64,000 nucleotides of DNA, taken from NCBI RefSeq assembly GCF_003957745.1, contig NZ_CP020373.1, positions 2,837,501 through 2,901,500 of the forward strand. Direction: 5' to 3'. The stretch is from Shewanella khirikhana (GTDB lineage: Bacteria > Pseudomonadota > Gammaproteobacteria > Enterobacterales > Shewanellaceae). Positions within the stretch are counted from its first letter, which is position 1, and every line of letters begins with the position of its first letter. The notes beneath the pieces were generated by a model, which saw only the letters and a list, made by a program, of their open reading frames with translations, did not search any database and had not been told where the DNA came from. The translations under genes and the position numbers were made by a program. Of this stretch, positions 43,465-52,946 are shown in pieces.

Positions 43465-45585
43465 TCAGGTACGAAGTTTGGCCAGTTCACTATCCTGGCG
43501 CCCCACCAGTTTGGCCAGGCTTTCACTGCTTTCACGGGCTCGTTCGGCAAGCTGCATCAGTTCGGCTGCCGAGTCGGAAATGCCGGTAATGTTACGGCTA
43601 ACCTCTTCGGTGACTGAGCTTTGCTCTTCGGCTGCGGTGGCAATTTGAGTCACCTGATTGGAGATTTCATTAATCCGCTCCACCATGGATGACAGCGCTT
43701 CAAATGCCCGCTCGGTTTGTGCCGTGGCCTGTTCGGCCAACTCCACCCCATTGTCAATAATGTTGGTGGCACCACTGACCTCTTGTTGCAGCGCATCAAT
43801 CAAGCGGCCAATATCATCGGTTGAAGCCTGGGTTTTGGATGCCAGCGAACGAACCTCATCGGCCACCACCGCAAAGCCCCTTCCCTGCTCTCCGGCGCGG
43901 GCCGCTTCAATAGCCGCGTTCAGCGCCAGCAGGTTGGTTTGCGCCGCAATCGCACTGATCACTTCCAAAATCTTACTGATATTGGTACTGCTGTCGGCCA
44001 CCTTGCCCACAGCAATTTTCGCCTGCTGAGACTCATTGGCCATGGTGGAAACCAGTTTCACCGCTTCGGTGAGACTATCCTGACTCTGCTTCACCTGCGA
44101 TGCCATTGCCGACGACTCAGACGCAGTTTGCTCAGACGCCTTGGCCACCTCATGGGCGGTGTGGCTCATCTCGTTTACCGCGGTGACCACGCTTTCGATT
44201 TCGCTGTACTGACGGTTTACGCTTTGCTTGGTTTCATCGGCAATACGGGCGGTTGCCTCACTCTCATGGCGCGATTCAGTGGCTACCGACTTAAGGTCAC
44301 TGATAAGCCCGTGAAGCTTGCCGATAAAGGCGTTAAAGCCATCGCCAAGGGCAATCAGCTCGGCATGCTCCTCCACTTTCAGCGTCTGGGTCAAATCCCC
44401 TTCGGCGCTGGCAAGCTGGCTTACCCGCTGCTGAATTTGCTGAATAGGCGCCACAATGCTGCGAATAAACAGGGCTATCAGCACCACGGCCACGGCCGCC
44501 ACCGCAATACCCAGCAGCAACACGAACCGGCCCATACCCGATGCCATGGCCTCCATGCTGTCGTGGACCTTGTCGGCACTGGCAAAGGCAATCTCGCGGG
44601 GCACCTCAATGCTGAGCAGCCACTGGCTGCCCGACAGTGGGATCTCAATGGGGTAACCCACTATCAGACTGGTGTCATTCAGTAAGTAACCACTTCCCTT
44701 GCCGAGCGCCAGGATCTGCTGTGCCAGCGCATTGTCGATGGACTCCGACAGCGGCCGCGCTTTTTTGTCATAGTGGCTCGCCGCCACAACCAGCCCTTTG
44801 CCGGACAGCAAAGTCACCTTGGCCTTGCCCTGATAGAGACTGGCAGACAGCTCCTCAATCAGCTTTTGAAACACCGGCAGGTTAAGGTCAACCCCAACCA
44901 CGCCCTGGAAACGGCCACTGCGCATGATAGGCACTGTGAGCGACGTCATCAGCATATTGTTGCCGGGTGAGATTTCGTAGAGGTAGGGCTCCATCAGGCA
45001 GGGCTTGCCGGTGTCTTTGGCACACAGGTACCACTCGGCCTCGCGCAGACCAAACTCATTGAGGGTATCGACGTATTTTTCGCTGGCATCTTCCACTTGC
45101 TGCTGGGTAATGCTGCCATCGTCATTGCGGTAAAAATACACTTCCAGCGTGCCCACATCCGCCACCGAGTGCATCAGCCCCGGGGCGGTAAAGTCGCTGT
45201 CTCGGCCGTCAAACCCATTGGGCTCAAACTGGGAATACATGGACGATATCTGCTGGTTTTTTTGCAAAATGGCGCCCACTGCCGACTGCACTGCTTCACG
45301 GCTCATACCCTGACTCAGGGCACTGTCTTCCATCATCGCGGAAAACGAATAGGGAATGCGGTAGGCCTCGTTGATAAAGGCGGCTACTTTCTCGCCGTAG
45401 CGACCGGCGCTGGCGGTCAGCTTGGCACGAATTTCATTATTGAGGGCATCGTCGACCTCACTGGAAAGTGCCTCGGTATCGGCAGACAATGTGGTCCAGA
45501 GGCTGACGGACATAATCGCCACTGTGGCCAGAAACAGTGCCGAGGTCATCCAAAGCAGCTTCTGACGCAAAGGAAGTCTTTTCAT
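43465..45585 (-). CDS. Methyl-accepting chemotaxis protein with double-Cache-like sensor
   Basis: A 706-residue chemoreceptor from ATG 45585 (GGGGA upstream). TM1 is about 10-32 and TM2 about 351-375. The ~320-residue periplasmic domain has Cache-type features (GFDGRDSDFTA, then VVGVDLNLPVFQKLIEEL near the second module). HAMP follows, then the signalling domain with the tip at about 546 (AAQTNLLALNAAIEAARAG). No C-terminal pentapeptide. Many dCache receptors bind amino acids, polyamines or purines, and this gene adjoins the polyamine island, but ligand identity is not shown by the sequence. Confidence 0.92.
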   Translation of the reverse strand: MKRLPLRQKLLWMTSALFLATVAIMSVSLWTTLSADTEALSSEVDDALNNEIRAKLTASAGRYGEKVAAFINEAYRIPYSFSAMMEDSALSQGMSREAVQSAVGAILQKNQQISSMYSQFEPNGFDGRDSDFTAPGLMHSVADVGTLEVYFYRNDDGSITQQQVEDASEKYVDTLNEFGLREAEWYLCAKDTGKPCLMEPYLYEISPGNNMLMTSLTVPIMRSGRFQGVVGVDLNLPVFQKLIEELSASLYQGKAKVTLLSGKGLVVAASHYDKKARPLSESIDNALAQQILALGKGSGYLLNDTSLIVGYPIEIPLSGSQWLLSIEVPREIAFASADKVHDSMEAMASGMGRFVLLLGIAVAAVAVVLIALFIRSIVAPIQQIQQRVSQLASAEGDLTQTLKVEEHAELIALGDGFNAFIGKLHGLISDLKSVATESRHESEATARIADETKQSVNRQYSEIESVVTAVNEMSHTAHEVAKASEQTASESSAMASQVKQSQDSLTEAVKLVSTMANESQQAKIAVGKVADSSTNISKILEVISAIAAQTNLLALNAAIEAARAGEQGRGFAVVADEVRSLASKTQASTDDIGRLIDALQQEVSGATNIIDNGVELAEQATAQTERAFEALSSMVERINEISNQVTQIATAAEEQSSVTEEVSRNITGISDSAAELMQLAERARESSESLAKLVGRQDSELAKLRT

Positions 45586-45685
45586 GGTTTTCCCCAAAAA
45601 TCCAAAAAAGGCATGTCTGAGTATAGTCGGTATGAGCTTCCCTGCCCTGTAACACCTTGCGCAATAACATCATTTAATCCAACAA

Positions 45686-45712
45686 AAAGGCGGCCCCTGA
45701 TGGGCCGCCTTT
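45686..45712 (-). terminator. Terminator of gabT
   Basis: Stem AAAGGCGGCCC / GGGCCGCCTTT with loop of five; on the minus strand it is followed by a T-run. It closes the puuB-gabD-gabT unit. Confidence 0.88.
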
Positions 45713-45722
45713 GTTGCTGAGA

Positions 45723-47000
45723 TTATTTGCCGAGTACGGCCTCGAAACACTCAGCCATGATCTCCAGCCCGCGCTGAATTTGCTCATCCGGCGCCGTGAT
45801 GGGCACCAAAATCCGCAGCACGTTACCGTAGGTACCGCACGACAGCAGGATAAGGCCGCGATTACGGGCCTCGGTGAGTACCTGCGGGCAATACTCAGGG
45901 GCAGGCTTGCCGTTTTCCATCAGCTCAATGGCAATCATGGAACCCAGACCACGCACCTCGGCGATTTGCGAATAACGGCTGGCGAGCTCACCGATGGCAG
46001 ACTTGATGGTCTGGCCAATGGCGTTGGCGCGCTCCAGCAGTTTTTCTTCTTCAAAGACTTCAATCACAGCAAGCGCTGCGGCGCAGGCCAGTGGGCTGCC
46101 GCCGTAGGTGCCGCCAAGGCCACCGGGGCCAATGGCATCCATCACCTCGGCGCGGCCGGTAATACCAGAAAGCGGGAAGCCACCGGCAATCGACTTGGCG
46201 AAGGTGGTGATGTCCGCAGCAACGCCCATTTGCTCCATGGCAAAGAAGGTGCCGGTACGGCCAGCGCCTGTTTGCACTTCGTCGGCAATCAGCATAATGC
46301 CTTCGCGGTCACACAGCTCGCGCAGACGTTTCATAAAGCTTGGGGTTGCGGCGTAGAAACCGCCCTCGCCCTGGACAGGCTCGAGGATGATAGCGGCAAT
46401 GTCGCTTGGCTCGGCGTCGTTCTTAAAAATACGCCCAATAGACGCCATGGCATCGTCTTCGCTCACCCCGTGCAGTTCACAGGGGTATTCGGCGCGAAAC
46501 ACGTTGGCCTGCATCAGCCCCATGCCCTTGCTGTATGGCGCCACTTTGCCGGTCAGCGCCAGCGCCGCCATGGTGCGGCCATGGTAGCCGGAGGTAAAGG
46601 CAATCACACCGGCACGCTTGGTGTAGGCGCGGGCCACCTTAATGGCGTTTTCCACGGCTTCCGAGCCACTGGTGAACAGGGCCGACTTCTTGGCGAAGTC
46701 ACCGGGCACCAGCTGGTTCAGCTTTTCACATACTGACACGTAGCTTTCATAGCCCAGCACCATAAAACAGGTGTGAGAAAACTTATCCAGCTGCTCGGCC
46801 ACGGCGGCCTTCACTTTGGGATGCAGGTGGCCTGTGTTCAGCACCGCAATGCCGCCGGCAAAGTCGATATACTCACGACCTTCCACGTCCCACACGGTGG
46901 CGTTTTCGGCACGCTCGGTAAACACAGGGTGGATTTGGCCAACGCCACCGGCTACAGCAGCGCGGCGACGAACCATCAATGAATCATTGGTCAAGCTCAT
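45723..47000 (-). CDS. gabT: 4-aminobutyrate--2-oxoglutarate transaminase GabT
   Basis: PLP enzyme moving the amino group of GABA to 2-oxoglutarate, giving succinate semialdehyde. 425 residues, class III aminotransferase: VWDVEGREYIDFAGGIAVLNTGH, FTSGSEAVENAIKVAR (PLP phosphate binding), ADEVQTGAGRTGTFF (Asp for the pyridine N) and TFAKSIAGGFPLSG (catalytic Lys about 267). Pairs with gabD immediately upstream (21-base gap) to send putrescine-derived GABA to succinate. RBS AGGAG. Confidence 0.95.
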   Translation of the reverse strand: MSLTNDSLMVRRRAAVAGGVGQIHPVFTERAENATVWDVEGREYIDFAGGIAVLNTGHLHPKVKAAVAEQLDKFSHTCFMVLGYESYVSVCEKLNQLVPGDFAKKSALFTSGSEAVENAIKVARAYTKRAGVIAFTSGYHGRTMAALALTGKVAPYSKGMGLMQANVFRAEYPCELHGVSEDDAMASIGRIFKNDAEPSDIAAIILEPVQGEGGFYAATPSFMKRLRELCDREGIMLIADEVQTGAGRTGTFFAMEQMGVAADITTFAKSIAGGFPLSGITGRAEVMDAIGPGGLGGTYGGSPLACAAALAVIEVFEEEKLLERANAIGQTIKSAIGELASRYSQIAEVRGLGSMIAIELMENGKPAPEYCPQVLTEARNRGLILLSCGTYGNVLRILVPITAPDEQIQRGLEIMAECFEAVLGK

Positions 47001-47021
47001 AGGGTACTCCTGTTTCGCCGG

Positions 47022-48464
47022 TCACACCGACAGACAGATATATTTGATTTCTACATACTCATCGATGCCGTACTTGGAGCCTTCGCGGCCCAGACCCGAT
47101 GATTTCATGCCGCCAAAGGGGGCCACTTCGGTGGAAATAAGCCCGGTGTTCACGCCCACCATGCCGTATTCCAGCGCCTCGGCCACCTTCCAGATAAGGG
47201 AGATATCACGGCCATAGAAGTAGGCTGCAAGGCCAAACTCGGTGTCGTTAGCCTGACGAATCACATCGTCTACATCGCTGAAACGGAACAGCGGTGCCAG
47301 AGGGCCAAAGGTTTCCTCGCGGGCCACCTTCATGCTGGCATCCACGTTGGTCACAATCGCAGGTTCCATAAAGTTGCCACCCAGCGGCTTGCCACCGGCA
47401 ACCAGGGTCGCGCCCTTATCCAGCGCATCCTGCAGATGGCCCTGCACCTTCTCAAGTGCGGCTGCGTTGATAAGCGGGCCTGTGGTCACGCCAGGCTCGG
47501 CGCCATTGCCGACCTTGAGCTTGGCCACAGCAGCGGCGAGCTTCTCGGCGAAGGCATCGTACACACCGTCCTGCACATAGAGACGGTTGGCACAAACGCA
47601 GGTTTGACCGGCGTTGCGGTATTTGGAAATCATGGCGCCTTCAACGGCTGCATCCAGATCCGCATCGTTAAACACGATAAAGGGCGCGTTGCCACCAAGC
47701 TCCAGCGAGACTTTCTTCAAGGTTGGCGCGCACTGCTGCATCAGCTTGATGCCAACACCGGTTGAACCGGTAAACGACAGCTTGCGCACCACAGGGCTTT
47801 CGCAAAGCTCGTTACCGATGGCCACCGCATCGCCGGTAACCACACTGAATACCCCTGGTGGAATACCCGCTTCTTCAGCAAGCTCAGCCAGCGCCAGCGC
47901 GGTGAACGGCGTCTGCGGCGCAGGCTTCACAATCATGGTGCAGCCCGCAGCCAGCGCAGGGCCCGCCTTACGGGTTATCATCGCTGCCGGGAAGTTCCAC
48001 GGGGTAATGGCCGCAGTAACACCCACGCCCTGCTTAATCACCATGATGCGCTTGTCGCCCTGGTGACCCGGGATGGTATCGCCGTAAAGGCGCTTGGCCT
48101 CTTCGGCAAACCACTCGATAAAGGATGCGGCATACACCACCTCACCCTTTGCTTCAGCAAGCGGCTTGCCCTGCTCCGTGGTCATCATCAGCGCCAGATC
48201 GTCGGCGTTTTCCAGCATCAGCTCATACCAGCGGCGCAATTTGGCACCGCGCTCTTTGGCGGTGAGCGCGCGCCAGGCCGGCAGCGCAGCTTCGGCAGCA
48301 GCGATGGCCTCACGGGTTTCATCGCGGCCCATCACGGGCACATCGGCGATAGCCTCGTTGGTAGCCGGATTGGCAATGGTTACCGTCTCGCCCGACAGGG
48401 CATCGCGCCACTCGCCATTGAGATAACACTGAGTTTTCAAAAGTGAAGGACGTTTGAGCTGCAC
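47022..48464 (-). CDS. gabD: Succinate-semialdehyde dehydrogenase GabD
   Basis: NAD(P)-dependent aldehyde dehydrogenase of 480 residues oxidising succinate semialdehyde to succinate. Motifs: PWNFPAAMITRKAGPALAAG, cofactor loop FTGSTGVGIKL, general base in LELGGNAPFIVF and catalytic Cys in NAGQTCVCANRLYV. The end KYGIDEYVEIKYICL is typical for GabD. It starts at GTG 48464, supported by AAGGAG. Middle gene of puuB-gabD-gabT. Confidence 0.95.
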   Translation of the reverse strand: MQLKRPSLLKTQCYLNGEWRDALSGETVTIANPATNEAIADVPVMGRDETREAIAAAEAALPAWRALTAKERGAKLRRWYELMLENADDLALMMTTEQGKPLAEAKGEVVYAASFIEWFAEEAKRLYGDTIPGHQGDKRIMVIKQGVGVTAAITPWNFPAAMITRKAGPALAAGCTMIVKPAPQTPFTALALAELAEEAGIPPGVFSVVTGDAVAIGNELCESPVVRKLSFTGSTGVGIKLMQQCAPTLKKVSLELGGNAPFIVFNDADLDAAVEGAMISKYRNAGQTCVCANRLYVQDGVYDAFAEKLAAAVAKLKVGNGAEPGVTTGPLINAAALEKVQGHLQDALDKGATLVAGGKPLGGNFMEPAIVTNVDASMKVAREETFGPLAPLFRFSDVDDVIRQANDTEFGLAAYFYGRDISLIWKVAEALEYGMVGVNTGLISTEVAPFGGMKSSGLGREGSKYGIDEYVEIKYICLSV

Positions 48465-48512
48465 AGCTGACTCCTTGATACTTGTTACTGGGCGCTTGCG
48501 CCGTTAATGCTG

Positions 48513-49799
48513 TTAGATACCCAGCTTATCGCGAACCGTGTAGTACCAGGCGCCCAGGGCGCTGAAAGGTACCCGCAGCGCGTGGCCGCCGGGGAACGGA
48601 TAATGGGGCAGCGCGGCAAAGGCATCGAAGCGGGTCGCCTGACCGTTCAGCACTTCGGCAATCAGCTTGCCGGCCAAGTGGGTGTAGGTCACACCATGGC
48701 CACTGCAGCCCTGGGAGTAATAAATGTTCTTGCCGATACGGCCTACCTGAGGCAGACGCGATAGCGTCAGCAGGAAGTTACCTGTCCAGGTAAAGTCGAT
48801 ACGCACATCCTTCAGCTGCGGGAAGGTTTGCAGCATCTTCGGCAGAATGATGGACTTGATGTTGTCCGGGTCGCGGGCACCGTATACCACGCCGCCACCG
48901 TAAATCAGACGCTTGTCGCCGGAGAGACGGAAATAGTCCAGCAGGTAGTTACAGTCTTCAACGCAGTAATCCTGAGGCAGCAGGCTCTTTGCCATCTCAT
49001 CGCTCAGGGGTTCGGTGGTGATCACCTGGGTACCACACGGCATGGATTTGGCCATCAGCTCAGGCATCAGTTTGCCCAGATAGGCGTTACCGGCCACCAC
49101 CACAAAGCGGGCCTTTACCTGACCGAACTCGGTTTTAACGATGGCAGGCTCACCTTCCACCACATCCAGCACAGCTGAGTCTTCAAAGATTTTACCGCCG
49201 AGGCTTTCCACCGCACGAGCTTCGCCGAGGGCCAGGTTCAGCGGATGAATGTGACCACCGCTCTTGTCCAGCATACCGCCGACGTAGCGCTCAGTATTTA
49301 CCACATTACGAATACCGGCTTCGTCGAGAATTTCCAGCTGTTCAGTGTGGCCGTGAGCTTCCCACAGCGCCTTTTGCGCCTTGAGGTGGCCCATCTGTTT
49401 TTGGTTCAGTGCGGCAAACACGCCACCGTTTTTCAAATCGCAGTCGATATTGTATTTTTCGATGCGCTCGCGAATGATGCGACCGCCTTCAAATGCCATC
49501 TCACCGAACAGCTTGCCCTTTTCCTTGCCAACAGTTTTTTCAATGACATCAATGTCTCGGCTATAGCTGTTAACGATTTGGCCGCCATTGCGACCCGAGG
49601 CGCCCCAACCAATTCGGGCGGCCTCCAAAACCACGACCTTGAAACCACTTTCAAGCAAATGCAATGCCGAGGACAGACCCGTATAGCCTGCGCCTATAAC
49701 ACACACGTCGGTTTCAAGATGCTCCTCAAGACGAGGACGAATGCGGGTGTCATTGGCGGAAGCGGCATAGTAGGACTCGGTATGAGGTGTAGCAGACAT
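48513..49799 (-). CDS. puuB: Gamma-glutamylputrescine oxidase PuuB, paralogue 1
   Basis: FAD-dependent amine oxidase (DAO family), 428 residues, giving gamma-glutamyl-aminobutyraldehyde, ammonia and H2O2. The Rossmann motif VCVIGAGYTGLSSALHLLESG is at about residues 31-50 (quoted here as VIGAGYTGLSSALHL), followed by IGWGASGRNGGQ. The C-terminal part has YSQGCSGHGVTYTHLAGKL, a family hallmark. First gene of the puuB-gabD-gabT unit, with a PuuR-like box 20 bases upstream. A second puuB at 59020 has a similar layout, so the two may differ in substrate or regulation. Confidence 0.9.
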   Translation of the reverse strand: MSATPHTESYYAASANDTRIRPRLEEHLETDVCVIGAGYTGLSSALHLLESGFKVVVLEAARIGWGASGRNGGQIVNSYSRDIDVIEKTVGKEKGKLFGEMAFEGGRIIRERIEKYNIDCDLKNGGVFAALNQKQMGHLKAQKALWEAHGHTEQLEILDEAGIRNVVNTERYVGGMLDKSGGHIHPLNLALGEARAVESLGGKIFEDSAVLDVVEGEPAIVKTEFGQVKARFVVVAGNAYLGKLMPELMAKSMPCGTQVITTEPLSDEMAKSLLPQDYCVEDCNYLLDYFRLSGDKRLIYGGGVVYGARDPDNIKSIILPKMLQTFPQLKDVRIDFTWTGNFLLTLSRLPQVGRIGKNIYYSQGCSGHGVTYTHLAGKLIAEVLNGQATRFDAFAALPHYPFPGGHALRVPFSALGAWYYTVRDKLGI

Positions 49800-49818
49800 G
49801 ATGCTTCCTTCTTTCTTA

Positions 49819-49833
49819 TGTTCATTATTTTAA
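49819..49833. promoter_or_regulatory. PuuR-box-like sequence upstream of puuB paralogue 1
   Basis: The minus strand reads TTAAAATAATGAACA, very close to the E. coli PuuR recognition sequence AAAATATAATGAACA. It ends 20 bases before the start codon, where a repressor would block the promoter. Confidence 0.6.
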
Positions 49834-49898
49834 ACAACGGAACCATCCTACACCTTCGACAAGGGAAACTCTAGCCGTATTTGCCGAATATTTTGCAT

Positions 49899-49922
49899 AT
49901 TTGTTGAATATATTAAACAAAT
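49899..49922. promoter_or_regulatory. Palindrome shared with the puuD upstream region
   Basis: Arms ATTTGTT / AACAAAT (7 of 7) around GAATATATTA. A near copy is at 57964-57988. It lies 100 bases upstream of puuB paralogue 1 and just past the potI terminator. Confidence 0.55.
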
Positions 49923-49948
49923 AAAAACGGCCGCCGAAGCGACCGTTT
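49923..49948 (-). terminator. Terminator of the pot operon
   Basis: Minus-strand stem AAACGGTCGC / GCGGCCGTTT (one G-T pair) closed by a TTCG tetraloop, followed by TTATTT. It separates potI from puuB-gabD-gabT. Confidence 0.85.
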
Positions 49949-49975
49949 GCAGGTTAATCCAAGCGCCTCCAGGCA

Positions 49976-50791
49976 CTATTCCATGGCGGCCTTGGCCTTT
50001 TTCTCCGCCCGGCGGGCAAAGTACCAGGACAGGAAAGCCATCAGCGATACCGCAAGGATGATCAGGGTCGCCAAGGCGTTGATCTTGGGCGATACCCCCA
50101 GACGCACCGAGGAGAACACCACCATCGGCAACGTGGTCGCACCAGGGCCGGAGGCGAAGCTTGCGATAACCAGGTCGTCCAGTGACAGGCTGAAGGACAA
50201 CAGCCAGCCTGCGGTCAGCGCTGGCGCAATCATGGGCACAGTGATCAGGAAGAAGGTCTTGAGTGGCGTAGCCCCCAAATCCATTGCCGCTTCCTCTATC
50301 GACATGTCCAGTTCACGCAGGCGGGACGACACCACCACGGCCACATAGGCGGCACAGAAGGTAGAGTGCGCCAGCCAAATGGTGAGTCTGCCACGCTCGG
50401 CAGGCCAGCCGATAAGGTCGGCCATGTGCACAAACAACAGCAGCAGCGACAGACCTGTGATCACCTCTGGCATTACCAGTGGCGCTGTGATCATGTTCGA
50501 CAGTGACAACTTGGCCCAGCTGCGGCGAAAACGGGTCATCACGAACGCCGCCATAGTGCCCAGCACCACCGCCATGGAGGCCGACAGGAAGGCAATCTCA
50601 AGGCTGGTCCAAACCGCATCGAGAATTTGCTGATCCTTAAACAGCTCCACATACCATTTGGCCGAAAATCCGCCCCACACGGTCACCAGCTTGGACGCGT
50701 TGAAGGAGTAGAAAATCAGGATAAACATAGGGGCATAAAGGAAGATGAGCCCCAACCACAACATCACGGTAGAAAAACTCAGCTTTTTCAT
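49976..50791 (-). CDS. potI: Putrescine ABC transporter permease PotI
   Basis: 271-residue inner-membrane permease with six predicted helices. The EAA loop that docks on the ATPase is visible (IEEAAMDLGATPLKTFFLIT). Homologous to PotI/PotC in order and length. Its start overlaps the potH stop by four bases. Last gene of potFGHI, followed by a terminator. Confidence 0.93.
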   Translation of the reverse strand: MKKLSFSTVMLWLGLIFLYAPMFILIFYSFNASKLVTVWGGFSAKWYVELFKDQQILDAVWTSLEIAFLSASMAVVLGTMAAFVMTRFRRSWAKLSLSNMITAPLVMPEVITGLSLLLLFVHMADLIGWPAERGRLTIWLAHSTFCAAYVAVVVSSRLRELDMSIEEAAMDLGATPLKTFFLITVPMIAPALTAGWLLSFSLSLDDLVIASFASGPGATTLPMVVFSSVRLGVSPKINALATLIILAVSLMAFLSWYFARRAEKKAKAAME

Positions 50792-51699
50792 GCCTCTTTC
50801 TCCAAATCACGGGCCTGATAATGATGGAACAGGGTAATGGGGATAATCAAAAGTCCCAGCATCACTATCGCCAGCGCCGAGGCGACCGGCCAGTCACGGT
50901 TGTTGAAGAACTCCTGCCACAACACCTTACCTATCATCAGCGAGTCCGGGCCGCCGAGCAGCTCAGGGATAACGAACTCACCCACAGACGGAATAAACAC
51001 CAGCATGGAGCCGGCAATCACACCGCCTTTGGACAGTGGCAAGGTGATCTGCCAGAAGGTGTTAATGCTTCGGGAACCGAGATCCGCCGCAGCTTCCAGC
51101 AGGCTCACGTCCATCTTCACCAGGTTGGCGTACAGCGGCAGCACCATAAACGGCAGGTAGGCGTAGATAAGGCCTATGTATACTGCGATGTTGGTGTTCA
51201 TTATCTTCAGCGGCTCGCTAATCACCCCAAGCCACAAGAGCACGTTGTTGATAAGGCCGGTGTCAGCCAGCAGGCCCATCCAGGCGTACACACGGATAAG
51301 GAACGAGGTCCATGACGGCAGCATGATAAGCAGCAGCAATACCGTCTGCATCTTCACCGGCGCCCGGGCGATGGCATAGGCCATGGGGTAGCCCAGCAGC
51401 AAACAGCCGAGGGTTGCCACTAATGCCATTTTCAGCGAGCCAAGATATGCCGTGTAATAGAGCGCGTCATCCAACAGCAACAAATAGTTGCCGAGGTTCA
51501 GCGCCACATTCAGCAGTTGATCCGCATAGGTGAACGTGGGCTCGTAGGGCGGAATGGCAATCGCTGCGGTGGAGAAACTGATCTTGAGCACAATCGCAAA
51601 TGGCAGTGCAAAGAACAGAGTCAGCCACAGGAAGGGAAAGCCGAGGGTAAAGTGCCTGCCACGAATGGCAAAGCGAAAACCTTTCTTTCGTTTGCTCAT
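50788..51699 (-). CDS. potH: Putrescine ABC transporter permease PotH
   Basis: 303-residue permease with six predicted helices and the EAA loop LLEAAADLGSRSINTFWQIT. Partner of PotI in the membrane channel. It overlaps potG by four bases, so potG-potH-potI are translationally coupled. Confidence 0.93.
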   Translation of the reverse strand: MSKRKKGFRFAIRGRHFTLGFPFLWLTLFFALPFAIVLKISFSTAAIAIPPYEPTFTYADQLLNVALNLGNYLLLLDDALYYTAYLGSLKMALVATLGCLLLGYPMAYAIARAPVKMQTVLLLLIMLPSWTSFLIRVYAWMGLLADTGLINNVLLWLGVISEPLKIMNTNIAVYIGLIYAYLPFMVLPLYANLVKMDVSLLEAAADLGSRSINTFWQITLPLSKGGVIAGSMLVFIPSVGEFVIPELLGGPDSLMIGKVLWQEFFNNRDWPVASALAIVMLGLLIIPITLFHHYQARDLEKEA

Positions 51700-52832
51700 G
51701 ATCTCAATACCACGCCACTGGTGGCCTCCCAGCTGATGTAGACTTCATCTTCCCAGGTGGGATGATCCGCACGGCGCTCGGTGTTGGTCATGGAGCACTG
51801 GATGATTTTGCCGTCTTCCAGCTTGATGTAATACACCGACAGACCGCCAAGATAGGCAATGTCATGTACCTTGCCCTTGGCCCAGTTGTACTGACCTTCA
51901 GGCTGCTCGCGGCTGATGTGGGTCTTCTCGGGGCGAACCGCCAGCCACACATGCTTGTCTTCCAGACTGGTGGTTACACCGTGGCCAATCAGGAACGGCT
52001 GCGGCAAGGTGGGCGACTGCAAAATGGCGTGGTCTGCCTCATCCTCGATGATTTCGCAATCAAACAGGTTCACGGTACCGATAAATTCGGCAATCATGCG
52101 GCTGTTGGGGCTCTCATAGATGTCCATGGGGCTGCCTACCTGGGCAATCCAGCCGTCGCTCATGATGGCGATACGGCCCGCCATGGTCATGGCTTCTTCC
52201 TGATCGTGGGTAACCATCACACAGGTCACGCCTACACGCTCAAGAATTTCAACCACTTCGAGCTGCATCTGGGTACGGAGTTTCTTATCCAGAGCGCCCA
52301 TGGGCTCGTCGAGCAGCAGCAGTTTGGGGCGCTTGGCAAGAGAACGGGCCAAAGCCACACGCTGACGCTGGCCACCGGAAAGCTGGTGCGGCTTACGCTT
52401 GGCATATTGCTCCATATGCACAATCTTGAGCATTTCCTGCACCCGCTGGGCAATTTCGTCCTTTGGCAGCTTGTCCTGCTTCAGACCAAAGGCAATGTTC
52501 TGCTCCACAGTCATGTGAGGGAACAGCGCATAAGACTGGAACATCATGTTGATGGGACGCTCGTAGGGCGGCAGGTCGGTAATGTCCTGACCGTCGAGGA
52601 AAATGCGTCCTTCGGTGGGTCTTTCAAAGCCTGCCAGCATCCGCAGCAAGGTGGATTTGCCCGAGCCTGAGCCGCCGAGCAATGCAAAAATCTCTCCTTT
52701 ATTGATGGTCAGCGACACGTCATCTACGGCGCGAACATCGTCAAACAGCTTGCTTACCCGCTCAATTTTGAGCAGTACTTCTTCCTGCGTCTTTGTCGTT
52801 GGTTTGTTGGTGACGCCCGAGGTCATAGCCAT
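51696..52832 (-). CDS. potG: Putrescine ABC transporter ATP-binding protein PotG
   Basis: 378-residue ATPase: Walker A GGSGSGKST, ABC signature LSGGQRQRVALARSL, Walker B LLLLDEPMGALD and the following switch His in MVTHDQEEAMTMA. The C-terminal third is the TOBE domain of the polyamine class (MIAEFIGTVNLFDC). ATG 52832 has GGAGA at good spacing. A hairpin separates it from potF, which may let binding protein exceed transporter. Confidence 0.94.
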   Translation of the reverse strand: MAMTSGVTNKPTTKTQEEVLLKIERVSKLFDDVRAVDDVSLTINKGEIFALLGGSGSGKSTLLRMLAGFERPTEGRIFLDGQDITDLPPYERPINMMFQSYALFPHMTVEQNIAFGLKQDKLPKDEIAQRVQEMLKIVHMEQYAKRKPHQLSGGQRQRVALARSLAKRPKLLLLDEPMGALDKKLRTQMQLEVVEILERVGVTCVMVTHDQEEAMTMAGRIAIMSDGWIAQVGSPMDIYESPNSRMIAEFIGTVNLFDCEIIEDEADHAILQSPTLPQPFLIGHGVTTSLEDKHVWLAVRPEKTHISREQPEGQYNWAKGKVHDIAYLGGLSVYYIKLEDGKIIQCSMTNTERRADHPTWEDEVYISWEATSGVVLRS

Positions 52833-52916
52833 AATACTTCTCCATTCCAAACTGCGCCAGAACGAGCCTCCGGCCTTCTGGAACTCGGTTTACTTGTGCA
52901 ATATAGAGTCAAAGGT

Positions 52917-52937
52917 GGGGCAGCCATCCGCTGCCCC
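52917..52937 (-). other. Hairpin in the potF-potG gap
   Basis: Perfect 8-bp stem GGGGCAGC / GCTGCCCC with a five-base loop and no T-run after it. Such intercistronic hairpins after binding-protein genes often stabilise the upstream message or cause partial termination. Confidence 0.65.
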
Positions 52938-52946
52938 AAATGTCGA

